NCBI GenBank assembly: GCA_964344305.1
Contig: CAYFMT010000010.1
Location: forward strand, 1-64,000
Length of the DNA: 64,000 bases
Origin: JABMOV01 sp964344305
GTDB lineage: Bacteria; Fidelibacterota; Marinisomatia; Marinisomatales; JABMOV01
Direction: 5' to 3'
A model generated the notes under the pieces. It saw only the letters and a program-made list of their open reading frames with translations. It was not told the origin of the DNA and searched no databases. A program made the translations under genes and the position numbers. This document shows, in pieces, positions 42,572 through 51,005 of this stretch; position 1 is the first letter of the stretch; each line of letters starts with the position of its first letter.

Positions 42572-44465
42572 CCTGCTTTTTTATTTTGCCTTTTTTTGGG
42601 CAATTGGTATCATCCTAATGGGATTCTATATAAGGCATAAGTACAATAAAAGGACCAAAAACACTACCATTCAAAAACTGATCATTTTTTGGTTCACCTT
42701 ACAGTTTCCAGGTTCATTTCTTTATTCAACTGAAGAGACTGTCGACCAGTCGGCCTATACCCTCCTGAATCTATCCCGCAGTTCACATGAACTCCATCAT
42801 CCCAGTGCATTAGTGAGAGATGTATTGCATTACGGGAATGTGTTGGAAAATCATGTGAAGGAATCCCTTCTTCAAAATGGGTATACCTTTACCTTACCAA
42901 ATAAACAAACAGTCCCCGTGGATCGCAACCCATCATTAGGGCTGGATGAATACGTGGATACTGACGTGTTCAGGTTTCACTTTACCACACAGGGGCAAAG
43001 AGCTGTTGATCCCACAGATAATAATGGCAATTCAATCCCGGATTATGTGGATACCGTTATTTTTGTGTTCGATGACGTTTATAGACATATCACTGAGGTT
43101 CTCGGGTATACTCCTCCACCTTCTGATGATATTTTACCTGCATCCATGGACAATGGTGGTTCATCCCATTACGATGTGTATATCAATAACCTGTCATCGG
43201 GTTTTTATGGATATGTCCAGGCTGATTATTATGTTGAGGACAATCCCAACTCGCCGGATATTACAGAGATCAACGCCTATACTAGCTACATGGCTATTCG
43301 GAACAACTATGATGGGTTTACCAATTCCCAGTTCAATAATCTGAGGGTTACCATCGCACATGAATTTTTTCACTCCATACAATTTGGGTATGATGGCTGG
43401 GAAGTGGATTGGGTAATGGAAGCCACGTCTGTGTGGATGGAAGAATCAGCCTATGATGACATCAATGATTGTTATCAATACCTGCTACCCTGGTTTGAGG
43501 AACCACACGAATCCCTGGCAGCCACCAATTCACGATGGTACGGGTCATTCATCTATTTCCAGTACATAGATGAACACCTGGGTGGTCCTGATATGATTCG
43601 CCAGATCTGGAACAACAGTATTCTTCATGACAGCTGGAATGAGGACGACAGTCGCACCATCATTGATGATGCATTGTCCATTGCTTCATCTTCTTTCATT
43701 GATGCATTTATCAGCATGGCAATCGCCAATCGGATTCTTTCCACCAGCGCAAAAGCTGGTGACTACAGTTATGACGAAGCTGATGCGTATATTGCCTTCG
43801 ACGAGGCATCTCATGACCCTGGGGATTTCCCCCGTGTGTATTCCACAGTTAATTTCCGAGCAGGCGATGTGGATTCCGTTTCAAGCACCAACCTGGAGAG
43901 ATATGGTACAAACTATATATTCCTTGATTCAAATGACCCTGTATCCGTTTCACTGAATGCCTATCTGGGATCAAAATCAGATTACTCACTGTCTGCCATC
44001 CTCCGTGATAACCAGGGGAGTTACAAAATCAAGGAGGGATCCACCATCAATATTGATCCTGAATCCAATGGGTATACCTGGATGTATCTAGTTGTATCCA
44101 GTATTTCAGAATCAAGGATTAGTTATCATTATTCCCTTGAGATTACCGATGGTGAAGTACAGGTAGAAGAACCTCCGAAAGTGGAAATTAGCAGGGTTTA
44201 TCCAAACCCGGTTTATTCTACTCATAGCGATTTCATCATTGAAATTCAGAGCTATCGCACAGATATCTATACAGTGCATATTCTGGATCTTCTCGGACGA
44301 AAAATAAGCACGCCATTTTCTGGGATCATCAATGAAGATGAATCATTCAATGTTAAGTGGAACAGAAAAAATACCGATGGGAACAGGGTCGCCAGTGGTG
44401 TGTATTTTATTCAGGTGAAATCATACCAGGAAGAATCCTTCAGCCGGGTCGTGGTCATTAATTAG
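42564..44465 (+). CDS. Cell-surface HExxH metalloprotease with type IX-like sorting domain
   Basis: A 633-residue protein. The zinc motif is HEFFH (266-270) and the third ligand is probably Glu286 in WVMEATSVWMEE, as in the MXAN_6640 family of putative metalloproteases. The C-terminal 85 residues form a sorting domain (VYPNPV, LDLLGRKIS, ASGVYFIQV). The N terminus is odd: from ATG 42564 there are two hydrophobic segments (5-24 and 38-55), the second of which looks like the real signal peptide. Start overlaps the upstream gene (ATGAGTGA). It converges with the next gene and the stops overlap by 8 nt. Confidence 0.82.
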   Translation: MSDLLFYFAFFWAIGIILMGFYIRHKYNKRTKNTTIQKLIIFWFTLQFPGSFLYSTEETVDQSAYTLLNLSRSSHELHHPSALVRDVLHYGNVLENHVKESLLQNGYTFTLPNKQTVPVDRNPSLGLDEYVDTDVFRFHFTTQGQRAVDPTDNNGNSIPDYVDTVIFVFDDVYRHITEVLGYTPPPSDDILPASMDNGGSSHYDVYINNLSSGFYGYVQADYYVEDNPNSPDITEINAYTSYMAIRNNYDGFTNSQFNNLRVTIAHEFFHSIQFGYDGWEVDWVMEATSVWMEESAYDDINDCYQYLLPWFEEPHESLAATNSRWYGSFIYFQYIDEHLGGPDMIRQIWNNSILHDSWNEDDSRTIIDDALSIASSSFIDAFISMAIANRILSTSAKAGDYSYDEADAYIAFDEASHDPGDFPRVYSTVNFRAGDVDSVSSTNLERYGTNYIFLDSNDPVSVSLNAYLGSKSDYSLSAILRDNQGSYKIKEGSTINIDPESNGYTWMYLVVSSISESRISYHYSLEITDGEVQVEEPPKVEISRVYPNPVYSTHSDFIIEIQSYRTDIYTVHILDLLGRKISTPFSGIINEDESFNVKWNRKNTDGNRVASGVYFIQVKSYQEESFSRVVVIN

Positions 44466-45351
44466 ATAATATAGATTCCAATAAATCCAGCTGCTCTTCA
44501 AATCGAACTATAGATTTTTCCAGTACATTTTCATAGGGTTTTGGTGGTTCCCCCACCGGAGCAATGAAAACTGAGGCACCCAATTCCATTTTAGCCATAC
44601 TCCGGGCATCTATAAAATACTGATTTACATCATCCAGTGACTGTTTAACTGCCTGTACCCGTTTTATTTTTTCCATGAGAAACCCGGAATAATCCCCATT
44701 TTCTGAAATGGAAATACTGAAATCCTTCAGCATGGCATCTTCTCTTTCACCCACTAATGAATAGCGATGTTGCAATGAAAGTATCCGGGGTGCATAGTCC
44801 AGGAACTGATCATCAATATACACGCAACGATGGTTCTTCTTTTTAAACGCTTCCTTTAACTGCTCCCTGTGATAATCGTATAAATATTGATATTGCTGAA
44901 TTTTTAGGTCATTTTCTTTGAATAATTCATCAAATGTAGTGGTGCTGTTCCGGCTAATTGGAGCTTGAACATCAGGATTTTTTCTCTTTTTCAGGGACCG
45001 CACAAGACGATACTGTTTTGTCCCATAGGTTTTCACCGTATCAAATGCATTCAGGATTGTCTCATACGACGGATATGCTTTTTCATAAAATTGAAAATCG
45101 CTGTACAGTTTTTCCTGTAAAAATGGACCAATGACTGATTCAGTGCTCTCCCTGTTTTCAGATGCACCTGCCAGCCATTCCTTATAGGTTTCCAGATGAA
45201 TTTCCATGTGTGTTGGAGATTCAATTTCAAGTGGCATCGGCTTATAAGACGAACAAGCCTCCAGACCCAGATAAGAAAGGAGGCTCAAAATCAGAAAATA
45301 TTCGGCAGGATTTCTATGCCTGTAATTTGCCTGCTGAATCCAGTTCAACAA
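44458..45351 (-). CDS. Probable lipoprotein, unknown
   Basis: A protein of about 297 residues from a TTG at 45351 that has GGAGG about 11 nt upstream; the start is uncertain and could lie anywhere down to 45288. A hydrophobic stretch (YFLILSLLSYLGLEAC) ends in a Cys in a weak lipobox. The rest is helical, charged and probably coiled-coil in parts (YQYLYDYHREQLKEAFKKK; EKIKRVQAVKQSLDDVNQ). I do not recognise a family. It overlaps the glutaredoxin gene by up to 38 nt and its stop overlaps that of the metalloprotease gene. Confidence 0.6.
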   Translation of the reverse strand: MLNWIQQANYRHRNPAEYFLILSLLSYLGLEACSSYKPMPLEIESPTHMEIHLETYKEWLAGASENRESTESVIGPFLQEKLYSDFQFYEKAYPSYETILNAFDTVKTYGTKQYRLVRSLKKRKNPDVQAPISRNSTTTFDELFKENDLKIQQYQYLYDYHREQLKEAFKKKNHRCVYIDDQFLDYAPRILSLQHRYSLVGEREDAMLKDFSISISENGDYSGFLMEKIKRVQAVKQSLDDVNQYFIDARSMAKMELGASVFIAPVGEPPKPYENVLEKSIVRFEEQLDLLESILSN

Positions 45352-45550
45352 GATTATCGTACCCTCCAATGGTTTCATCATCAATAACAATCTGAGGAAC
45401 CGATCGCCCACCTGTGATTTCATACAGGTCTTCCCTGCTCATATCCTGCTCCTCAATATTGATTTCCTCAAATTCTTTCCCCCTGTCTGCCAGCAACCGC
45501 TTGGCTGCCACACAGTAAGGGCACCAGGATGTTGTATATATTTTTATCAT
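45314..45550 (-). CDS. Glutaredoxin
   Basis: A 78-residue class I glutaredoxin. The active site is Cys10-Pro-Tyr-Cys13, and the glutathione-binding TVPQI-type segment is present as SVPQIVIDD followed by IGGYDNL. It has no signal peptide, so it acts in the cytoplasm, reducing disulfides or acting as a mycoredoxin-like carrier. Its position, 2 nt downstream of a large secreted protein gene, is odd for a housekeeping reductase. Confidence 0.95.
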   Translation of the reverse strand: MIKIYTTSWCPYCVAAKRLLADRGKEFEEINIEEQDMSREDLYEITGGRSVPQIVIDDETIGGYDNLVELDSAGKLQA

Positions 45551-45552
45551 AC

Positions 45553-48500
45553 CTATCTCAATAACAATAATTTCTCTGTTTTTCGATGTATCCCATTCTC
45601 CAGGACCACAAAATAGGTTCCAGATGCCATTGGAATCCCTTGAATGGATGTTCCATTCCAGTTCACAACATGTGTTCCAGGGCTTTGATGCTGGTTTACA
45701 ATGGTAGTTACATGTCTCCCTTTAATATCATAGATACTGATAACTATCCTGGAGTCATGTTCAACAGTATACTCAATTTTTGTGGTAGGATTAAATGGGT
45801 TGGGATAGATTGATTGAATCCCGAATTTTTCCGGCATAGCGTCATAATCCACACTCAGTGGTGGGACATAATTCACTGGTGCATGAGGTGTAAATCTGTA
45901 TATGCGTCCGTTTTCAAGGGGAGCAACACCTGGTGCATAAATATTGTTAAAGGATACCTGAATTCCATCATTCTTGTGATGGTCCTCAATGCCGATGGTG
46001 GCGTAATTCTTTTCACTGTCAACATTATTGATATCAAGGTACTGCATTTCAATGACACCATCTCCAGTACTGGTAACCATGACGGTAGGATCATACAATA
46101 TCAATTCAAATGTTTCTTCAGTGACTTCGTCAAAATTATTCAGGGCTCGTGACCACTCAATAACAAATCGCCCATTGGTTTCATCATGCCAGGTGAAGAT
46201 ATTGATTGAATCGGTCCCAACCACCTCAAGATCATCCCAGAATACTGCCATGAGTGCTTTTGGACCCAGCGCCATTGGAATCGTATAATTCCAGAAATAA
46301 TCGATATTGCATGGGATCAATGATACCCATCCATTGGAACTGAGTGTTATGGATGAATAGTCCTCACCGAAATAGGTAAATGCAAATGGCAGGGATATGG
46401 TAACATGATCATCATCATCTACTGGATAATGGGTTCCGTTAGCCCCACCGTAATCTGGATCAAGTTCTACCCAGTCAAATGTAGGTTTTTCTGTGTAACC
46501 ATCGTCTGTGTTGTCGTATACCCAGTAGCCGTATTGAGACGGCATTGCTGGCAGGTCATGGGATGGCGGCAACACAGCCAGGTGTTGATTCTTTGAATAA
46601 ATAACATGATTGTCAATTTTTAAATCCATCTGGATAGTCACGGTGCTCCCCCATGACATGTCACCTAGTGTCACAGTATAATCTGACAAATTTGATTCCA
46701 CGGTTCCCCATGAATCGATGCTGATGGCTGGTTCATTACCACTGAGAGAAACGGATGTTTCCTCGGAGATGGCTGCTAATGAAACGGTGACATTTCCATA
46801 ATCAATACCACCATGATTGATCAACGATAATCTTGGTGAAAATGAAACATTGGGTTCAACAGTGGTGGCTGATTCAAGTGTGATTTCAAATGGGGGTGTT
46901 TCAACCGGTACACCGATCATTCCAGAGGAACCAGATGAGAGGTCCACATTCAGGTTTGCATAATTAGTAAATAGATGATCCTCTATTCTAACTGTAACTG
47001 GTGAAGTGGCTATGGCACTTTCACCATCTGAAATGGAGTTAAATGTGAATGAATCTGATACGATCACAATGTCACCATCTGCTGTAACCGTTCCTGTTCC
47101 TGATCCCAGGGATGATCCACTGGAATTCAAGATCACAGGATAAATATCCACGTTGGTTCCCAGTGGAATGGGATCATGGGACTCTTCTGTTCCATCGAAA
47201 CTATAACCGGAAAACACGATACCTACACTGGCTGGTGTCATGTCTATCATTCCCTGGACAAACCCGGGTTTATTCACATATACACTGATGGACTCGCCAC
47301 TAACTGCAGGGATATTGAATGAAAACCCACCGTCAATATCCGTCATTCCTTTTCCGATGAGATCATCACCAGACATGATGGCTACAACGGCCTGAGGAAC
47401 AGGGTTTCCACTGGAGTTGGTGGCATGAATTTTAATGAACCCTGCATCAATATCGGATCCTGTTTCGAAAAGTGTGAATACATCTGGTGATTTCACATGG
47501 ATATTTAAGGATGGATCCCCCAGAATATTGTACACATGGAAATAAAATTCCTGGGCTTCTCCTGCTCCATCCTGATCAGGAAATTCTCTCAATAATCCAA
47601 GTTGCCCGGCCAACATGGCAGGTGCGAGTTCGAGTACATTATGATCCAGGATTGCATCAAACATGTATGCATTAATGATATTGTTATACTTTGTACTGGT
47701 GTGTAAATCACTGGGACCAATCACTGCAACCCCGCCTTTTGGTACCGATGGTGATCCTGCCCGAACAATGGATTCACCGAGACACGGATCCACATTATTG
47801 GCGAAATCATTGGCGTTGCAGACAAAACTGGTAAAAACAGGGGTCATCCAACCGTTGTTTAATCCTCCAACATCATTCACATGAAACTCAGGATAATGCC
47901 AGCCGTTAGCATCTCCCCACCCCCTGTAATTCACAATACCGACGCCATTGTTCAGGATAGACTGAATTTGTGGGGCACCATATTGTATTGGAGGATAGAA
48001 AACCGTGTCAACCTGGGCATACCCTTCATCCAGCAAAATGTCACGTACCCAGCGGGATGTCCATACCGGTGTGATGGGTATAGGTACAGTATTGCTGTAA
48101 TTCCCACCAACCACGAGTCCACGATCCAGCCAATCACCATGTGCAAGAGGGTTTCGATGATATTGAATGGTTTTTTGAATGCTCACGAGGAGCTCTACCG
48201 GGGAATCCACTGAAAACCTGCCAATGAATACATCCGGGACACTATCATCCCCCACAAGGTGTGTGTACTTTTGATCTGTTACATCGTTTTCAGGTCCATA
48301 ATAGAACGAAGGCAATTCTCCAAGTCCATCCACATCACCAATGAGCAAAACATATTCCAGCATGGGGTTGGCGTTGAGTGCATTTGCGATATAACTCTTG
48401 ATGGATTCAGGAGTGTTGCCTGTTACTGACAGGGGCGCTACCGTTACGTCAAATCCCTGGGATTTCTTGAATTGTACAAAATCCGGTATGTAGGCCAGAA

Positions 48501-48705
48501 GTGCATCGTGAACAATAATGATGTATTCCCCACGGGAGAAATGGATGTCATCCACTGCAAAACCGGATGTTTCCATTAATGGTTTGAATGCCAGTGGATG
48601 CAAGCCAACATCTGGTGTTTGAGATAACCCACGGTATAGACCATTTGCCCCCAGTGTCATGGAGATAAATAAAATCGGACTAATTAATTTCGTATGAATA
48701 CGCAT
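45553..48705 (-). CDS. Gingipain-like (C25) secreted protein with sorting domain, catalytic His replaced
   Basis: A 1050-residue exported protein. After a signal peptide (about 1-21) and a very short leader comes a C25 domain (about 60-400) with YILLIGD-type strands. In gingipain R the His lies in NYTGHGS and the Cys in ACVNGDF; here the first is NYRGWGD (Trp263) and the second FVCNANDF (Cys296). A possible stand-in His270 follows. Then come Ig-like beta domains, a domain with a WDDL motif, and a C-terminal type IX-like sorting domain (YPNPFNPTTKIEY, YDIKGRHV, ASGTYFVVL). It overlaps the M14 gene by 22 nt. Confidence 0.86.
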   Translation of the reverse strand: MRIHTKLISPILFISMTLGANGLYRGLSQTPDVGLHPLAFKPLMETSGFAVDDIHFSRGEYIIIVHDALLAYIPDFVQFKKSQGFDVTVAPLSVTGNTPESIKSYIANALNANPMLEYVLLIGDVDGLGELPSFYYGPENDVTDQKYTHLVGDDSVPDVFIGRFSVDSPVELLVSIQKTIQYHRNPLAHGDWLDRGLVVGGNYSNTVPIPITPVWTSRWVRDILLDEGYAQVDTVFYPPIQYGAPQIQSILNNGVGIVNYRGWGDANGWHYPEFHVNDVGGLNNGWMTPVFTSFVCNANDFANNVDPCLGESIVRAGSPSVPKGGVAVIGPSDLHTSTKYNNIINAYMFDAILDHNVLELAPAMLAGQLGLLREFPDQDGAGEAQEFYFHVYNILGDPSLNIHVKSPDVFTLFETGSDIDAGFIKIHATNSSGNPVPQAVVAIMSGDDLIGKGMTDIDGGFSFNIPAVSGESISVYVNKPGFVQGMIDMTPASVGIVFSGYSFDGTEESHDPIPLGTNVDIYPVILNSSGSSLGSGTGTVTADGDIVIVSDSFTFNSISDGESAIATSPVTVRIEDHLFTNYANLNVDLSSGSSGMIGVPVETPPFEITLESATTVEPNVSFSPRLSLINHGGIDYGNVTVSLAAISEETSVSLSGNEPAISIDSWGTVESNLSDYTVTLGDMSWGSTVTIQMDLKIDNHVIYSKNQHLAVLPPSHDLPAMPSQYGYWVYDNTDDGYTEKPTFDWVELDPDYGGANGTHYPVDDDDHVTISLPFAFTYFGEDYSSITLSSNGWVSLIPCNIDYFWNYTIPMALGPKALMAVFWDDLEVVGTDSINIFTWHDETNGRFVIEWSRALNNFDEVTEETFELILYDPTVMVTSTGDGVIEMQYLDINNVDSEKNYATIGIEDHHKNDGIQVSFNNIYAPGVAPLENGRIYRFTPHAPVNYVPPLSVDYDAMPEKFGIQSIYPNPFNPTTKIEYTVEHDSRIVISIYDIKGRHVTTIVNQHQSPGTHVVNWNGTSIQGIPMASGTYFVVLENGIHRKTEKLLLLR

Positions 48706-51002
48706 TTCTGGATAACTGTCCTTTCAGAACTCTGAATGTGGATGAAATAAATTCCTGTGGCAAATTGTCCACCCGTTAACGTAGATAGATTCATGTACCA
48801 GTGGTGTCTTTCTGGAGACAGGTCAGTAATTTTCTCCGAAAAGACCTCCTGTCCCAGCAGATTATAGAGCCGAATGGTGGGTGATGATGACCACCCCAAA
48901 AAATTCATGGAAAGCTGGCCTGATGTGGGGTTTGGATACACAGGTGATACTTGAGGTAGTTTATAAGTGATTCCTGTTCCGGATTCGCTGGTGGAAGACA
49001 GGTATGGATCGGATAATCCTTTTAACTCGATTTGATCCACTTCCCAACCTCGGTAATTCACGGTGGCATCCTTGAAAAACTCAAGTCGAATTTTTACTGA
49101 ATCTATTCCAGAGCTATCAACCAGAGAAATCACATCTTTTCGTTGCTGCGTCCATGCATGGTTACTGAACATACGTCTTGCTACCTGATTATCATTACCC
49201 AGCAGGGAGACACGAATACTGTCAACATCCCATTCCAATTCAAATCTGTGCTGAATAGAACAGGTAATGTGATTATTCCCCTCCGCTGCAAAATAATCCG
49301 TTTCAAGCCATGACAGGGATTCCAGCGTATCAGAATTTGGATAAAGAAATTCTTCCTGGGTTTTCAGCATGTCGTCAAATGTCCAATCACCTGACATGAA
49401 AGGCCAAAGGGATTGTTCATTTGCAGGAGAATCCAGCAGTACTATTCCTTCATCAAAAACCAATTGGACCTCTGTATCGCCGGTTAGCTGAATTTCCTTG
49501 TGGATGGGAACAATTCCTTCATCCATCAACAAAATGGTCCAATTCCCTTCCCTCAAAGTGAACGTATTCTGACCAAAGCTTGCGGGAAGTGTATCACTGG
49601 TTGTTTCTGAATTCAGAATAAACACCGGTGAATTCATAGAAGTATTGTTTGGATTGTCAACATTTATAGTTAGTGAATATGCCTGTTTCTCCACCAGGGG
49701 TACGTTAAACTGCGTTACAACACTGTTGTTGGCGGTAATGGCCTGTTCAACAGTATGATAATCCGGATGGGATATTTTCAATGTATAGGTCCCGGGATTC
49801 ACAATTCGACGATACCGACCAAACTCATCTGTTTTTCTCGGGTTCAACACAGAGCCCGATAATTCCAGAATTTCAACGTCTGCAGTTTCGATTGGCTGAC
49901 TGGTGGCTGCATCATAGACTATCCCAGTTAATTGAGATGCATCGGTGTTATATCCAATGGAACGATCCATTAGATATATCATGGCTGGTACAATTCTTTC
50001 CACTGTATCCTCGATAAGGGCACTGTCTGGTTGAAGATTGGCAGTCCCACATTCGATCAAATACTGGAAGCACCCAGTCTGACTGTAAAACCAGTCGTGA
50101 GCTTTCCCATTTCTGCTTTTGCTAGGGATTGACAAATAGGAGTCCGAAGCATCTTCCTTTGGTATCATTGCCGCAAGATGATCGCCAATGGTAATCTGTG
50201 CATCATGATCCGGTGATGGTTTCGAATCCTCCCACAACCAGGATGTGAATATCTTCTCACTCAATCTTCCAGAACGTGAGCTATGCCAGATGATGGAAAA
50301 TTGAAAATGTTCATCAATGGCCAGGTCCCTCAAGGCTCGGTTTTCTGCTTCAGAAAATGGACTCGTGCCTCGATAATAGTCGTAATGGGATCCGTAATCA
50401 GAAGGATCCGGTTCTAGAAAGGTGTCCCCAAACACCCAGTTGAAGTCAAAATTTCTGTTAATATCCACACCATCAATGTCATTGCCAATGCTGGGATCAA
50501 AATCAAAGATACCGTTCGGAAATGGTCCCGTGGGACTGAAGTCAGTCTTATTCTTTCGATAGGAAACATCGTCCCCTGAAAAAACAACATTGAGTCCTTC
50601 AGGGTTCATGGTGGGTATCAGCCACGCTTCCATATTCTGTCTCAGGATCATGACGTGTTGAACCTCAGACGGCATGGGATTCAACAAGAAATCCATCATA
50701 TCCATGATAGCTTCCACCCCAAGGATTTCTTCTGCATGAACCTGGCCCACGAAGAGATGTCTCGGTTCATCCTCTCGCGTCATCACATTGTTTGAGATGA
50801 CTGCTGCAAGTAAGGGAAGGTTTTCGTGTGCTGTGTATCCAACTGTATCAATTCGAAATACTCCATCCAGATTCGGATTTTCAGCATATTCCATCAATTT
50901 TGCCTGAATTTCCTCAAAAGAATGGAATCGACTATCAATGGGTTGAGCCCAGACAATATTCAGGACTAATGCATAGACAAATATGGAACTAAAGTATCTC
51001 AT
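48684..51002 (-). CDS. Zinc carboxypeptidase (M14) with sorting domain
   Basis: A 772-residue exported enzyme. The zinc ligands are His89 and Glu92 (HAEE) and His240 (IIWHSSRSG), with substrate Arg in DINRNFDFNW and catalytic Glu317 (LIECGTAN). A carboxypeptidase regulatory-like domain (GIVYDAATSQPIETADV) follows the catalytic domain, then beta-sandwich regions and a C-terminal sorting domain (VYPNPTSGQ, NLLGQEV, ATGIYFIHI). All catalytic residues are intact. It would trim C-terminal residues from peptides outside the cell. Two adjacent sorted proteins and this gene form a secreted-protein cluster. Confidence 0.92.
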   Translation of the reverse strand: MRYFSSIFVYALVLNIVWAQPIDSRFHSFEEIQAKLMEYAENPNLDGVFRIDTVGYTAHENLPLLAAVISNNVMTREDEPRHLFVGQVHAEEILGVEAIMDMMDFLLNPMPSEVQHVMILRQNMEAWLIPTMNPEGLNVVFSGDDVSYRKNKTDFSPTGPFPNGIFDFDPSIGNDIDGVDINRNFDFNWVFGDTFLEPDPSDYGSHYDYYRGTSPFSEAENRALRDLAIDEHFQFSIIWHSSRSGRLSEKIFTSWLWEDSKPSPDHDAQITIGDHLAAMIPKEDASDSYLSIPSKSRNGKAHDWFYSQTGCFQYLIECGTANLQPDSALIEDTVERIVPAMIYLMDRSIGYNTDASQLTGIVYDAATSQPIETADVEILELSGSVLNPRKTDEFGRYRRIVNPGTYTLKISHPDYHTVEQAITANNSVVTQFNVPLVEKQAYSLTINVDNPNNTSMNSPVFILNSETTSDTLPASFGQNTFTLREGNWTILLMDEGIVPIHKEIQLTGDTEVQLVFDEGIVLLDSPANEQSLWPFMSGDWTFDDMLKTQEEFLYPNSDTLESLSWLETDYFAAEGNNHITCSIQHRFELEWDVDSIRVSLLGNDNQVARRMFSNHAWTQQRKDVISLVDSSGIDSVKIRLEFFKDATVNYRGWEVDQIELKGLSDPYLSSTSESGTGITYKLPQVSPVYPNPTSGQLSMNFLGWSSSPTIRLYNLLGQEVFSEKITDLSPERHHWYMNLSTLTGGQFATGIYFIHIQSSERTVIQKCVFIRN

Positions 51003-51005
51003 ATA

